Shown here: positions 1 to 7,115 of the stretch, piece by piece | Numbering within the stretch: position 1 is the first letter of the stretch | Layout of the letters: every line of letters starts with the position of its first letter | DNA from: Lachnospiraceae bacterium | GTDB taxonomy: Bacteria > Bacillota > Clostridia > Lachnospirales > Lachnospiraceae | NCBI GenBank assembly: GCA_022798035.1 | Contig: JAAWLS010000008.1 | Span: 1 to 17,477 of the forward strand | DNA: 17,477 bases | Reading direction: 5' to 3' | Position numbers and translations under genes: made by a program | The notes under the pieces: generated by a model | The model's database searches: none | Told to the model about the DNA's origin: nothing | The model's input: the letters and a program-made list of their open reading frames with translations, nothing else

Positions 1-39
1 CAGGTCCAATGCTAACTTTGCTCATAAATCGGCGTTCCC

Positions 40-103
40 TTCGTCAGCACAAATGGAGAAATCATTATGCAAGCATATGATTATCTCCATATTGGCTGAC
101 GAG
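40..103. repeat. Long imperfect palindrome (stable hairpin)
   Basis: Two 28-base arms (42-69 and 74-101) around a CAAG loop pair almost throughout. The outer stem is CGTCAGC with GCTGACG, the middle stem ATGGAGA with TCTCCAT, and the inner stem AATCAT with ATGATT. A small internal loop (49-52 against 91-94) and single-base bulges at 66 and 83 interrupt it. No T-tract follows on either strand, so it is not a classical intrinsic terminator. It could be a dispersed repeat or the 3' structure of an upstream transcript. Nothing else recognisable lies in bases 1-115. Confidence 0.6.
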
Positions 104-115
104 TGAACTGTAACC

Positions 116-144
116 TTGTAATTTGCTAAAAGACTATGTATAAT
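116..144 (+). promoter_or_regulatory. Sigma-A promoter for the S66/GTPase/GntR unit
   Basis: The -10 box TATAAT (139-144) is a perfect match. The -35 box is TTGTAA (116-121, 4 of 6 to consensus), with a 17-base spacer. Transcription would start near 151, giving a leader of about 55 bases to the ATG at 205. Confidence 0.6.
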
Positions 145-204
145 AAAATGGAAAATGTTTTTGCTGCTGAAAAATAAAATCTATAGCATAAATGAGGAAA
201 CCAT

Positions 205-1074
205 ATGGATTTTTTGGAAAAGATAAAAAAAGGAAGCAAGGCAGGGCTCGTCTGCTGTTCCAATGGACAGCCCAGGAGCCAGGAAAAAGAGCTGAACATG
301 TTAGAACATACGTTGATGCATTTGGGGCTGCAGCCAGTATTTAGTCCGTTCTTATACGAAAAAGACGGCGTATTCAGCGGGACAGGGATGGAAAGAGCAG
401 AGAGCTTGATGAATTTTTACCGGGATGATGAGATTGCGGTTATCTTTGACATTTCCGGAGGCGACATAGGCAATGAAATTCTGCCTTTTTTGGATTTTGA
501 GCTGATTGCTGAAAAGAAAAAAAGTTTTTGGGGCTACAGCGATTTGACGACGATTATCAATAGTATTTACGCTAAAACAGGAAATTGTTCTGTCCTGTAT
601 CAAATCAGAAACTTGATTTATCAGGAGGCGCAAAGACAGCAGGCAGATTTTTCAGACACCGTTTTCGGGAATGGAAACCGTCTGTTTGACTTCCAGTATG
701 AGTTTGTGCAGAATGATAAAGTGGCAGGAGTGGTGGCGGGCGGCAATATCCGGTGTCTGCTGAAATTGGCGGGAACTCCATATTGGCCGGACATGAATGA
801 GAAGATTCTGTTGCTGGAAAGTCTCGGCGGAACAGCGCCCCAAATGACGACTTATTTCAGCCAGCTGTTTCAGATGGGCGTGCTGAAACAGATAAATGGA
901 ATGATTCTTGGAACCTTTACGAAATTGGAGGAAGAGGGAAATCTGGAAATCGTGGAGCTGGCAAAACAGTATGCGCCGAAAGGCCTTCCCATTGTCAAGA
1001 CAAAGGAAATCGGCCACGGGGAGGATGCAAAGGGAATTGTAATCGGAAGAGAGATGACGTTAGAAAGGTTGTGA
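205..1074 (+). CDS. S66 family LD-carboxypeptidase
   Basis: 289 residues, the usual length for S66 serine peptidases (LdcA/MccF clan). These normally cleave the L,D bond to the terminal D-Ala of murein tetrapeptides in the cytoplasm during peptidoglycan recycling. The catalytic triad can be placed: Ser112 in GYSD, Glu205 in LLLES and His271 in IGHGEDAKG. The family motif GGNIRCLLKLAGTPYWPD spans 179-196. There is no signal peptide, consistent with a cytosolic enzyme. GAGGAAA (194-200) is a good ribosome binding site for the ATG at 205. It is the first gene of a unit; the GTPase starts 4 bases after its stop. An MccF-like role in peptide-nucleotide antibiotic immunity is the main alternative and cannot be excluded from sequence. 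Confidence 0.85.
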   Translation: MDFLEKIKKGSKAGLVCCSNGQPRSQEKELNMLEHTLMHLGLQPVFSPFLYEKDGVFSGTGMERAESLMNFYRDDEIAVIFDISGGDIGNEILPFLDFELIAEKKKSFWGYSDLTTIINSIYAKTGNCSVLYQIRNLIYQEAQRQQADFSDTVFGNGNRLFDFQYEFVQNDKVAGVVAGGNIRCLLKLAGTPYWPDMNEKILLLESLGGTAPQMTTYFSQLFQMGVLKQINGMILGTFTKLEEEGNLEIVELAKQYAPKGLPIVKTKEIGHGEDAKGIVIGREMTLERL

Positions 1075-1078
1075 GAAA

Positions 1079-2020
1079 ATGGAGATTCCGGTATATTTGT
1101 TTTCCGGATTTATGGACAGCGGAAAAAGTTCGCTGATAAAGGAGACATTGATTGAGGGAGATTTCAGCGAAAATGGAAGAACACTGCTGATACTCTGCGA
1201 GGATGGAGAGATAGAATTTGAGGAACAAGAACTGCAGGAAGCAGATGCCAAACTGGTTCTGATAGAGGAAGAGGAGGATTTTACCAGCGAAAAGCTGGGA
1301 GAATTGAGCCTAGCCTATCAGCCGGACCAGGTTTTTATTGAGTACAACGGAACCTGGCAGATGGCTGCATTTTTGGAGATGGAACTGCCCAAAAACTGGG
1401 TGCTGGTTCAGTCCCTGGCTACAGTGGACGCCACTACCTTTGAAATGTATCTCACCAACATGCGGGCAATGATTATGGAACAGCTTTTTGCGGCAGATGT
1501 GGTGATTATCAACCGCTGTAACGACGATACCCCTAAGGGCAAATTCCGCCGTTCTATTAAAGCATTGAACCGAAAGGCACAGATTGCCTATGAGCGTGAG
1601 GACGGCACCATAGATGAAAATGATATGGAAGAGCTGCCCTATGATTTGAGCCAGGATGTAATCGAAATTACCGATATGGATTATGGAATCTGGTATATGG
1701 ACGCTTTGGACAATCCCAAAAAGTACGAAGGGAAGAAAGTAAAGTTTTTAGCCCTTGTATACCGTCCGGAGAAATTAAAGAAAGGTGTCTTTATTCCGGG
1801 ACGTTTTGCCATGACCTGCTGTGTGGACGATATCACATTTGTGGGCTTTAAGTGCAAATTTGACAAAGCGGCTGAGATTCCCCACAAATCCTGGATTACC
1901 ATTACAGCCGAGATGAGAAATGAATTTGCCCTAGAATACAAGGGAAAAGGGCCCGTGTTGTATGCGCTGGAAGTAGAGCCGGCGGAGAAGCCGGAAGACG
2001 AGCTGATTTATTTCAGTTAA
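1079..2020 (+). CDS. CobW-like (G3E/COG0523) GTPase fused to TIGR03943/DUF1980-like domain
   Basis: 313 residues. The N-terminal half resembles COG0523 GTPases, which serve as metal chaperones: a P-loop GFMDSGKSS (10-18), a Walker B-like VFIEYNG (85-91) where the family has IET/SG, and INRCNDD (144-150) in place of the NKxD base-recognition motif. The metal-binding CxCC expected between the P-loop and Walker B is absent; the equivalent stretch is acidic (IEEEED, 62-67). From about 200 to 313 the protein resembles the C-terminal part of TIGR03943/DUF1980 (YcgQ-like) proteins, with GRFAMTCCVDD at 241-251 and a beta-rich fold suggested by alternating hydrophobics. In many Firmicutes that domain belongs to a partner of a YcgR-type permease, but no permease lies nearby. 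Binding of metal at Cys247-Cys248 is an inference. It starts 4 bases after the peptidase stop, with AAAGG about 10 bases upstream of the ATG. Confidence 0.75.
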   Translation: MEIPVYLFSGFMDSGKSSLIKETLIEGDFSENGRTLLILCEDGEIEFEEQELQEADAKLVLIEEEEDFTSEKLGELSLAYQPDQVFIEYNGTWQMAAFLEMELPKNWVLVQSLATVDATTFEMYLTNMRAMIMEQLFAADVVIINRCNDDTPKGKFRRSIKALNRKAQIAYEREDGTIDENDMEELPYDLSQDVIEITDMDYGIWYMDALDNPKKYEGKKVKFLALVYRPEKLKKGVFIPGRFAMTCCVDDITFVGFKCKFDKAAEIPHKSWITITAEMRNEFALEYKGKGPVLYALEVEPAEKPEDELIYFS

Positions 2021-2031
2021 GGAACAAGGTT

Positions 2032-2769
2032 ATGGCCTCGTATGGAAAGAAGCAGCCAGTTTCTCAGGAAGGAAGAGATGGAAGAAAAGAGATGGATAAG
2101 GAGAGCAGATTATCAGACCGGATTGCAGACAGCATTTTGTCTATGATTACGGTGGAGCAGCGTTTTTTGCCGGGCAGCAAACTTCCCAACGAGAATATAT
2201 TGTCCAAAGAGCTGAATGTGAGCAGGACTACACTGCGGGAGGCAATCCGGATTCTTGCCACAGGAGGGATTTTGGAGATTCGGCGGGGCAGAGGCACCTA
2301 TGTCAGAGAGGATTTTGAAATTAGCCAGTCCCGCGAATTGACTTCTCTTACCTCAGCAAAGGTGAAAATCAGGGATTTGTATGAAATGCGTTTGATTTTT
2401 GAGCCGGAAGCAGCCTATTATGCGGCGGTACGAGCCACGGAAGAGGAGATTAAACGTATTTTGGCTTTGGGAAAAGAAATTGAAGAGCGCATACAGCAGA
2501 AAAGAGACCGCACCGAGGTGGAGCAGTCTTTTCATAAGTCCATAGCAAAAGCAACCCACAATGAATTTATGAATCAGCTTATGCCTGTGATTTACGAGGG
2601 AATCAACAAAGGGGTAAGATTGTCGGAATCCTATGAGGAGGCTGTGCAGGCAACGCTGATTGACCACAAAATTTTGATGGATTTTCTGAGAGAGAGAAAT
2701 GGGGAAGGTGCAAGAAACGCCATGCGCATTCATATTCTGCACGCGATGGAGCAGCTTCTCATGGAATGA
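2032..2769 (+). CDS. GntR family transcriptional regulator, FadR subfamily (FCD domain)
   Basis: 245 residues from the first ATG. A winged helix-turn-helix occupies about 27-95: LPNENILSKELNVSRTTLRE, followed by the wing GGILEIRRGRGTYVRE. An all-helical FCD effector domain follows at about 115-243, with His168, His212 and His234 in the positions that usually bind a metal ion or sit at the effector pocket. FCD regulators typically sense small carboxylic acids; this one's ligand is unknown. AAGGA (2019-2023) supports the start at 2032. An ATG at 2092 (Met21), preceded by GGAAG, is a credible alternative and would remove an unstructured 20-residue tail. It lies 11 bases after the GTPase and is probably cotranscribed with it, so it may regulate its own unit. 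The bidirectional terminator begins at its stop codon. Confidence 0.87.
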   Translation: MASYGKKQPVSQEGRDGRKEMDKESRLSDRIADSILSMITVEQRFLPGSKLPNENILSKELNVSRTTLREAIRILATGGILEIRRGRGTYVREDFEISQSRELTSLTSAKVKIRDLYEMRLIFEPEAAYYAAVRATEEEIKRILALGKEIEERIQQKRDRTEVEQSFHKSIAKATHNEFMNQLMPVIYEGINKGVRLSESYEEAVQATLIDHKILMDFLRERNGEGARNAMRIHILHAMEQLLME

Positions 2770-2847
2770 AAAAAAGAGGCTGATACAAAATGAAAATAGC
2801 AGCTTTGAAGTGCCGCAATTCAAAGCATTTTGTACCAGCCTTTGATT
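2769..2847. terminator. Bidirectional intrinsic terminator between convergent genes
   Basis: The outer stem pairs 2777-2792 (AGGCTGATACAAAATG) with 2826-2841 (CATTTTGTACCAGCCT), with one mismatch in 16. A nested stem CTTTGAA (2803-2809) with TTCAAAG (2819-2825) closes a 9-base loop. Read on the minus strand, the stem is followed by seven T (complement of 2769-2775), serving the kinase gene. On the plus strand it is followed by TTGATTTT, serving the GntR unit. Confidence 0.85.
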
Positions 2848-2895
2848 TTGCAGGTATTTATCGAATTATTTTATCCGTCTCTGATTCGCAGATTC

Positions 2896-5163
2896 CTATG
2901 AAAGAGTATTGTTAGCGGAATCTTTGCGGGCTTGTAAAATCTTGGCAATTGTCTCCAAAATCAGCGGAATGTCAATGGGTTTTGTGAGATGGGCATCCAT
3001 GCCGCTCTCAATGGACATCTGCTTATCGCTCTCGAAAGCGTCCGCTGAAAGTGCAATGATTGGAACGGAGGACAGCATAGGATTTTCTAATTTGCGAATT
3101 GCTTTTGTTGCTTCCCATCCATTCATTACAGGCATTTGAATATCCATAAGAATCAAGTCGTACTCGCCGGGAGCAGACTGTTCCATCTTTTCTACCGCGG
3201 CTGCTCCATTTATGGCAGTCTCAATGAGAAATCCCATTCCCTGAAGAATTTCACTCTCAATCTCCAGATTAGCCATATTGTCGTCCACCAGCAGAATCTT
3301 CTTATTCAGAAGATTGGTAAATACATCCTCCGTATCGTGCTCCAGAGAGAGAGGATGTGTCTGTATGCGGAGGCGGAGCGTAACGGTAAACGTGCTTCCC
3401 TTGCCTACGGTGCTGTCTGTCTGAATGGTTCCGCCCATCATCTCGACAAAATTTTTGGCAATGGTAAGACCAAGGCCTGTGCCGTGAATACCGCTGAATG
3501 TCGTATTCTTTTCCCGCTCAAATGGCTCGAAGATATGTTTCATAAATTCTTTGCTGATACCGATGCCCGTATCTTTCACCACAAACTGATAAACGGCGAA
3601 ATTATTCGGAAATCGCTCCAGCTCTTTGACGCTGATTGTAACTTCACCGTCAATTTCTGTGTATATTATGGCGTTGCCGGCCAGGTGATAGAGAATCTGC
3701 TTTAGTTTATCCTGGTCGCCATAGACATCGCAGTGGGTGATACCTGCAGAGTTCATGGTGAAATGGATGTTCTTTTCCGCAGCCTGGGCAAGAAGATTTT
3801 CATGGACATCCTGTAGAATATCACATAGGTTGCACTCTATTTCTGAGAGACGGATATCGTTGGATTCCGCCCAGGAAATTTCCAGAACTTTTTCAATCAG
3901 GCCCAGCAGCTGTCTGCTGGAATGTTCAATCTTGTCCAGATATTCATAGACAGTGTTTTCCTCATGGACATGTTTTTTGGCAAGGGTTGTGTAGCCAAAA
4001 ATGGCGTTCAGAGGAGTCCGCATATCGTGGGACATATTAGAGAGAAACGTATTTCTAGCGGTGATTGCCAGATTGGCGTTAGTCAGCGCATCTTCAAATA
4101 TTTTTTTCTGTTCTATCTCTTTGCGGACTTCTTCGTCCATGATTCGATAGCCCATAACTATCTGGGAAACATGTTCCTGATTGCCCACATTGACAATTCG
4201 AAGCTGTAAATACTGCAGTTCTCCATGATTGATGACCCGGTAATTTGTGTAATAAGTCTTGATATTTGATAATTTTCTGCGGATATAATCAGGGTCTGTC
4301 GCCTTTTGCACAAGCTCCCAGTCTTCCGGATAAACCCAGGCGTCAATGTAGTCAGAGGTATACCAGCGGAAACTTCTGACCTGAAATTTGTTGTTGAACT
4401 GAAGCTGCGTCCGGTTGCTGAGGCGGTAAGGAAGAATCCGGTCGGTATCTAAGTCTGCATAAAGAATGGACTCATAATTTACACTGAGACCCTCTATCAC
4501 TTCCAGGCGGCGCAAATGCTCCTGATTGATTAACTTGCGCTCTTTATCGTATTCTTCTATCAGGTTCTTGAGCTTTTTTTCTTTCTGTTCTCTTTCCCTT
4601 AGTAAAATGTTTTTTTCTGTGAGGTAATCGTTTCTTTTGTCGGTTGCATCGCCGATAAAAACGTAAAAGATATCTCCAATGGAATCAATATGGAGAAAAT
4701 GGCCGTAATCCTCTACCCAGCGAAGTTCTCCATTTTTTCGGATAATCCGGTATTCTACATAGTCCAAATCGTAATGACTGTTGGCTATCTGCTGTCTGAT
4801 GCTTTCTTCCACTTCATCTAAATCTTCCGGATGTACCATTCCGCGAAAAGAATTCTGTGTATGCTGTCGAAATTCCTCTAATGTATTGCATTGAAAAATC
4901 CGGAGCAATGCTTTATTGGCATAAATAATTTCCTCTTCACCATCTGCGTGATAAATAAGAAATCCGCCTGGCATTTCATCCATAAAATGAATGACTTTGC
5001 AGGCCATAAGAATATTTTGGGATTCTTGTGAGGCGAAATCCTCCGTCTGTTGATGCTGTTCCATGAGAAGTTCCAGATTTAGATTTTTAGCGTTATTTAG
5101 GAGAGGAACGATATATTCGACTAAATGGTAATCTGTTTTTCTATTCATATTATTATTCCCCAT
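2896..5163 (-). CDS. Cytosolic PAS-domain hybrid sensor histidine kinase
   Basis: 755 residues, with no transmembrane segment or signal peptide. Order of parts: N-terminal helix (11-55); PAS/PAC domain (about 55-177, with the PAC segment YRIIRKNGELRWVED at 138-152); coiled coil (178-225); a second PAS-like region (about 226-345); a linker helix; HisKA with the phospho-acceptor His379 in SHDMRTPLN; HATPase_c with N-box Asn497, G1 DTGIGI (531-536) and G2 GTGLGLTIAK (561-570); and a C-terminal receiver with acidic pair Asp627-Asp628, phospho-acceptor Asp674 in LMDIQMP, Ser706 and Lys728. All catalytic residues are intact. There is no Hpt domain, and no response regulator is encoded here, so the next phosphorelay partner is elsewhere and the output is unknown. 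The start is ambiguous: ATG at 5163 has GGAAG about 14 bases upstream across a GAATTC-AAAA-GAATTC hairpin, while ATG at 5148 (Met6) is preceded by GGGGAA at a normal distance. Confidence 0.92.
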   Translation of the reverse strand: MGNNNMNRKTDYHLVEYIVPLLNNAKNLNLELLMEQHQQTEDFASQESQNILMACKVIHFMDEMPGGFLIYHADGEEEIIYANKALLRIFQCNTLEEFRQHTQNSFRGMVHPEDLDEVEESIRQQIANSHYDLDYVEYRIIRKNGELRWVEDYGHFLHIDSIGDIFYVFIGDATDKRNDYLTEKNILLREREQKEKKLKNLIEEYDKERKLINQEHLRRLEVIEGLSVNYESILYADLDTDRILPYRLSNRTQLQFNNKFQVRSFRWYTSDYIDAWVYPEDWELVQKATDPDYIRRKLSNIKTYYTNYRVINHGELQYLQLRIVNVGNQEHVSQIVMGYRIMDEEVRKEIEQKKIFEDALTNANLAITARNTFLSNMSHDMRTPLNAIFGYTTLAKKHVHEENTVYEYLDKIEHSSRQLLGLIEKVLEISWAESNDIRLSEIECNLCDILQDVHENLLAQAAEKNIHFTMNSAGITHCDVYGDQDKLKQILYHLAGNAIIYTEIDGEVTISVKELERFPNNFAVYQFVVKDTGIGISKEFMKHIFEPFEREKNTTFSGIHGTGLGLTIAKNFVEMMGGTIQTDSTVGKGSTFTVTLRLRIQTHPLSLEHDTEDVFTNLLNKKILLVDDNMANLEIESEILQGMGFLIETAINGAAAVEKMEQSAPGEYDLILMDIQMPVMNGWEATKAIRKLENPMLSSVPIIALSADAFESDKQMSIESGMDAHLTKPIDIPLILETIAKILQARKDSANNTLS

Positions 5164-5181
5164 GAATTCTTTTGAATTCTT

Positions 5182-5290
5182 CCAGATATAATTTGCAGTT
5201 TTATCCTGAGGCGATAACCAGGAGAGAAAAAGAAAACCCGTAGACCCTTTTTCAAGGTACGGGCATCATAAGAATCTGCAATCTGGCACG
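5182..5290 (-). promoter_or_regulatory. Structured 5' leader of the kinase mRNA (possible cis-regulatory RNA)
   Basis: Read on the minus strand from the predicted start near 5289, the leader begins with CCAGATTGCAG (5286-5276). This can pair with CTGCA (5198-5194) and ATCTGG (5187-5182), giving 11 base pairs with a 6-base bulge. Enclosed are two hairpins: a terminator-like one (5263-5237) followed by a U-rich tract, and TCCTG (5223-5219) with CAGGA (5208-5204). The closing stem ends at the GGAAG that would serve the 5163 start. The shape is a three-way junction. I do not recognise it as a known riboswitch class, and its function is an inference from pairing alone. Confidence 0.45.
5224..5263 (-). 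terminator. Intrinsic terminator or attenuator inside the kinase leader
   Basis: On the minus strand CCCGTA (5263-5258) pairs with TACGGG (5242-5237), stacked on CCTT (5257-5254) with AAGG (5249-5246), with a GAAA loop and a 3-base bulge. TTTTCTTTTTCTC follows directly. It lies between the minus-strand promoter (5296-5324) and the kinase start, so it should terminate most kinase transcripts unless it is bypassed. Alternatively it ends a short RNA of about 60 bases. Confidence 0.65.
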
Positions 5291-5295
5291 ATGCC

Positions 5296-5324
5296 ACTAT
5301 AACATAATTTTCCAAAAAAGTCAA
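5296..5324 (-). promoter_or_regulatory. Sigma-A promoter for the kinase gene
   Basis: On the minus strand the -35 box is TTGACT (5324-5319, 5 of 6) and the -10 box TATAGT (5301-5296, 5 of 6), with a 17-base spacer. Predicted start is near 5289, leaving a leader of about 125 bases to the ATG at 5163. Confidence 0.7.
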
Positions 5325-5353
5325 CTTATCAAACCATATGTTATACAACTGTA

Positions 5354-5382
5354 TTGACAGCAGACAACTTGAGGGGTATAAT
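5354..5382 (+). promoter_or_regulatory. Consensus sigma-A promoter for ilvD
   Basis: TTGACA (5354-5359), 17-base spacer, TATAAT (5377-5382): both hexamers are perfect. Predicted start is near 5389, about 48 bases before the ilvD ATG. The short leader shows no T-box, leader peptide or attenuator. The -35 boxes of this promoter and the divergent kinase promoter are only 29 bases apart, so one bound regulator could affect both. Confidence 0.85.
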
Positions 5383-5436
5383 AAAAATAAAGAACAAGAA
5401 TATCATCGTCTGATTTAAGAAAGAGAGGGACATAAA

Positions 5437-7104
5437 ATGAAAAGTGATAACGTAAAAAAGGGAATGCAGCAGGCCCCCCACCGCTCCTTATTCAATGCCC
5501 TTGGATTTACCAGAGAGGAAATGGAGAAACCTTTGGTGGGAATCGTAAGCTCTTACAATGAGATTGTTCCAGGACATATGAATCTGGATAAGATTGTAAA
5601 TGCTGTTAAACTCGGCGTGGCAGAGGCAGGAGGCGTTCCGGTGGTATTTCCGGCCATTGCAGTCTGCGATGGAATCGCCATGGGGCATACTGGAATGAAA
5701 TACTCTCTGGTAACAAGGGATTTGATTGCAGATTCCACAGAGTGTATGGCATTGGCTCATCAGTTTGATGCACTGGTTATGGTTCCAAACTGTGACAAAA
5801 ATGTGCCGGGACTTCTGATGGCAGCGGCAAGAGTTAATGTGCCCACAGTATTTGTGTCAGGAGGACCGATGCTTGCCGGTCATGTGAAAGGGAAAAAGAC
5901 CAGTCTTTCCTCCATGTTCGAGGCAGTGGGCTCTTATGCGGCAGGTACTATGACAGAGGAGGATGTGTGTGAGTTTGAAGAGAAAGCCTGTCCTACCTGC
6001 GGTTCTTGTTCCGGTATGTACACAGCCAATTCTATGAACTGTCTGACGGAGGCGCTTGGTATGGGACTCCAGGGCAATGGAACGATTCCAGCTGTGTATT
6101 CCGACCGGCTCCGCCTTGCCAAACATGCAGGTATGGCAGTGATGGAAATATACCGCAGAAATATCTGCCCGAGAGATATTATGACAAAAGAGGCTGTCTT
6201 AAACGCGCTGGCAGTAGATATGGCGTTGGGATGTTCTACCAACAGCATGCTTCATCTTCCGGCGATTGCTCATGAGATTGGCTTTGATTTTGACATTGGA
6301 TTTGCAAATGAAATCAGTGAAAAGACGCCGAATCTCTGTCATCTGGCTCCGGCAGGCCCCACGTATATGGAGGATTTGAACGAGGCTGGAGGAGTTTATG
6401 CAGTGATGAATGAATTGGCGGAGCTGGGATTATTAAATTTGGACTGCATGACAGTGACAGGAGAAACGATAGGAGAAAACATTAAGGGATGCGTCAACCG
6501 GAATCCAGAGGTAATCCGTCCCCTGGATAATCCTTACAGCACAACTGGAGGACTGGCGGTACTGAAAGGAAATCTGGCTCTGGAGGGAAGTGTGGTAAAA
6601 CGTTCTGCAGTGGCACCGGAAATGATGGTACATGAAGGTCCGGCAAGGGTGTTTGACTGTGAAGAAGATGCCATTGCAGCCATCAAAGGCGGAAAGATTG
6701 TGGCCGGAGATGTGGTAGTCATCCGTTACGAAGGCCCGAAAGGAGGGCCGGGAATGCGCGAAATGTTGAATCCAACTTCTGCCATTGCGGGAATGGGTCT
6801 TGGCTCTTCTGTGGCGCTGATTACGGACGGTCGTTTCTCCGGAGCCAGCCGGGGGGCCTCTATCGGCCACGTTTCCCCAGAGGCGGCAGTAGGAGGAACC
6901 ATCGCTCTGGTAGAGGAAGGAGATACCATAAAAATCAATATTCCGGAAATGAAATTAGAACTGGATGTGCCTGAGGAGGTTCTCGCTGAGAGAAGAGCTG
7001 CGTGGAAGCCGAGAGCCCCGAAAGTAACAGAGGGTTATCTTGCCCGTTATGCTCAGATGGTAACTTCCGGAGCTGCAGGAGCAGTCATGAAAAAAGAATG
7101 GTGA
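5437..7104 (+). CDS. ilvD: Dihydroxy-acid dehydratase
   Basis: 555 residues, normal for the family. It dehydrates 2,3-dihydroxy-isovalerate and 2,3-dihydroxy-3-methylvalerate to the 2-keto acids in valine, leucine and isoleucine synthesis, using an Fe-S cluster and Mg2+. Visible signatures are [15 protein letters not shown] (77-91), PNCDKNVPG with Cys119, and [17 protein letters not shown] (185-201) with Cys188 and Cys191, the hallmark cluster-binding region. The C-terminal [19 protein letters not shown] motif is also present. The sequence follows the IlvD branch rather than the Edd or sugar-acid dehydratases. GAGAGGGA (5423-5430) precedes the ATG. It is the first gene of a unit with nfo; no other ilv or leu genes are in the window. 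Confidence 0.96.
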   Translation: MKSDNVKKGMQQAPHRSLFNALGFTREEMEKPLVGIVSSYNEIVPGHMNLDKIVNAVKLGVAEAGGVPVVFPAIAVCDGIAMGHTGMKYSLVTRDLIADSTECMALAHQFDALVMVPNCDKNVPGLLMAAARVNVPTVFVSGGPMLAGHVKGKKTSLSSMFEAVGSYAAGTMTEEDVCEFEEKACPTCGSCSGMYTANSMNCLTEALGMGLQGNGTIPAVYSDRLRLAKHAGMAVMEIYRRNICPRDIMTKEAVLNALAVDMALGCSTNSMLHLPAIAHEIGFDFDIGFANEISEKTPNLCHLAPAGPTYMEDLNEAGGVYAVMNELAELGLLNLDCMTVTGETIGENIKGCVNRNPEVIRPLDNPYSTTGGLAVLKGNLALEGSVVKRSAVAPEMMVHEGPARVFDCEEDAIAAIKGGKIVAGDVVVIRYEGPKGGPGMREMLNPTSAIAGMGLGSSVALITDGRFSGASRGASIGHVSPEAAVGGTIALVEEGDTIKINIPEMKLELDVPEEVLAERRAAWKPRAPKVTEGYLARYAQMVTSGAAGAVMKKEW

Positions 7105-7115
7105 GGAGAAAAGAA

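Noticed and set aside
2..106. Open frame on the plus strand running in from the left edge and ending at TGA 104-106, as a partial gene
   Set aside because: It is only 34 codons, crosses the palindrome and has no recognisable motif. It could equally be non-coding repeat sequence.
3136..3705. Plus-strand open frame of 189 codons antisense to the kinase
   Set aside because: It overlaps the kinase HATPase region, whose protein sequence is clearly conserved. There is no independent promoter or domain.
7002..7115. Longer nfo start inside ilvD
   Set aside because: Endonuclease IV begins at the MLRIGCHLS segment, and GAGGAGAA sits directly before ATG 7116. The extra 38 residues are out-of-frame ilvD sequence.
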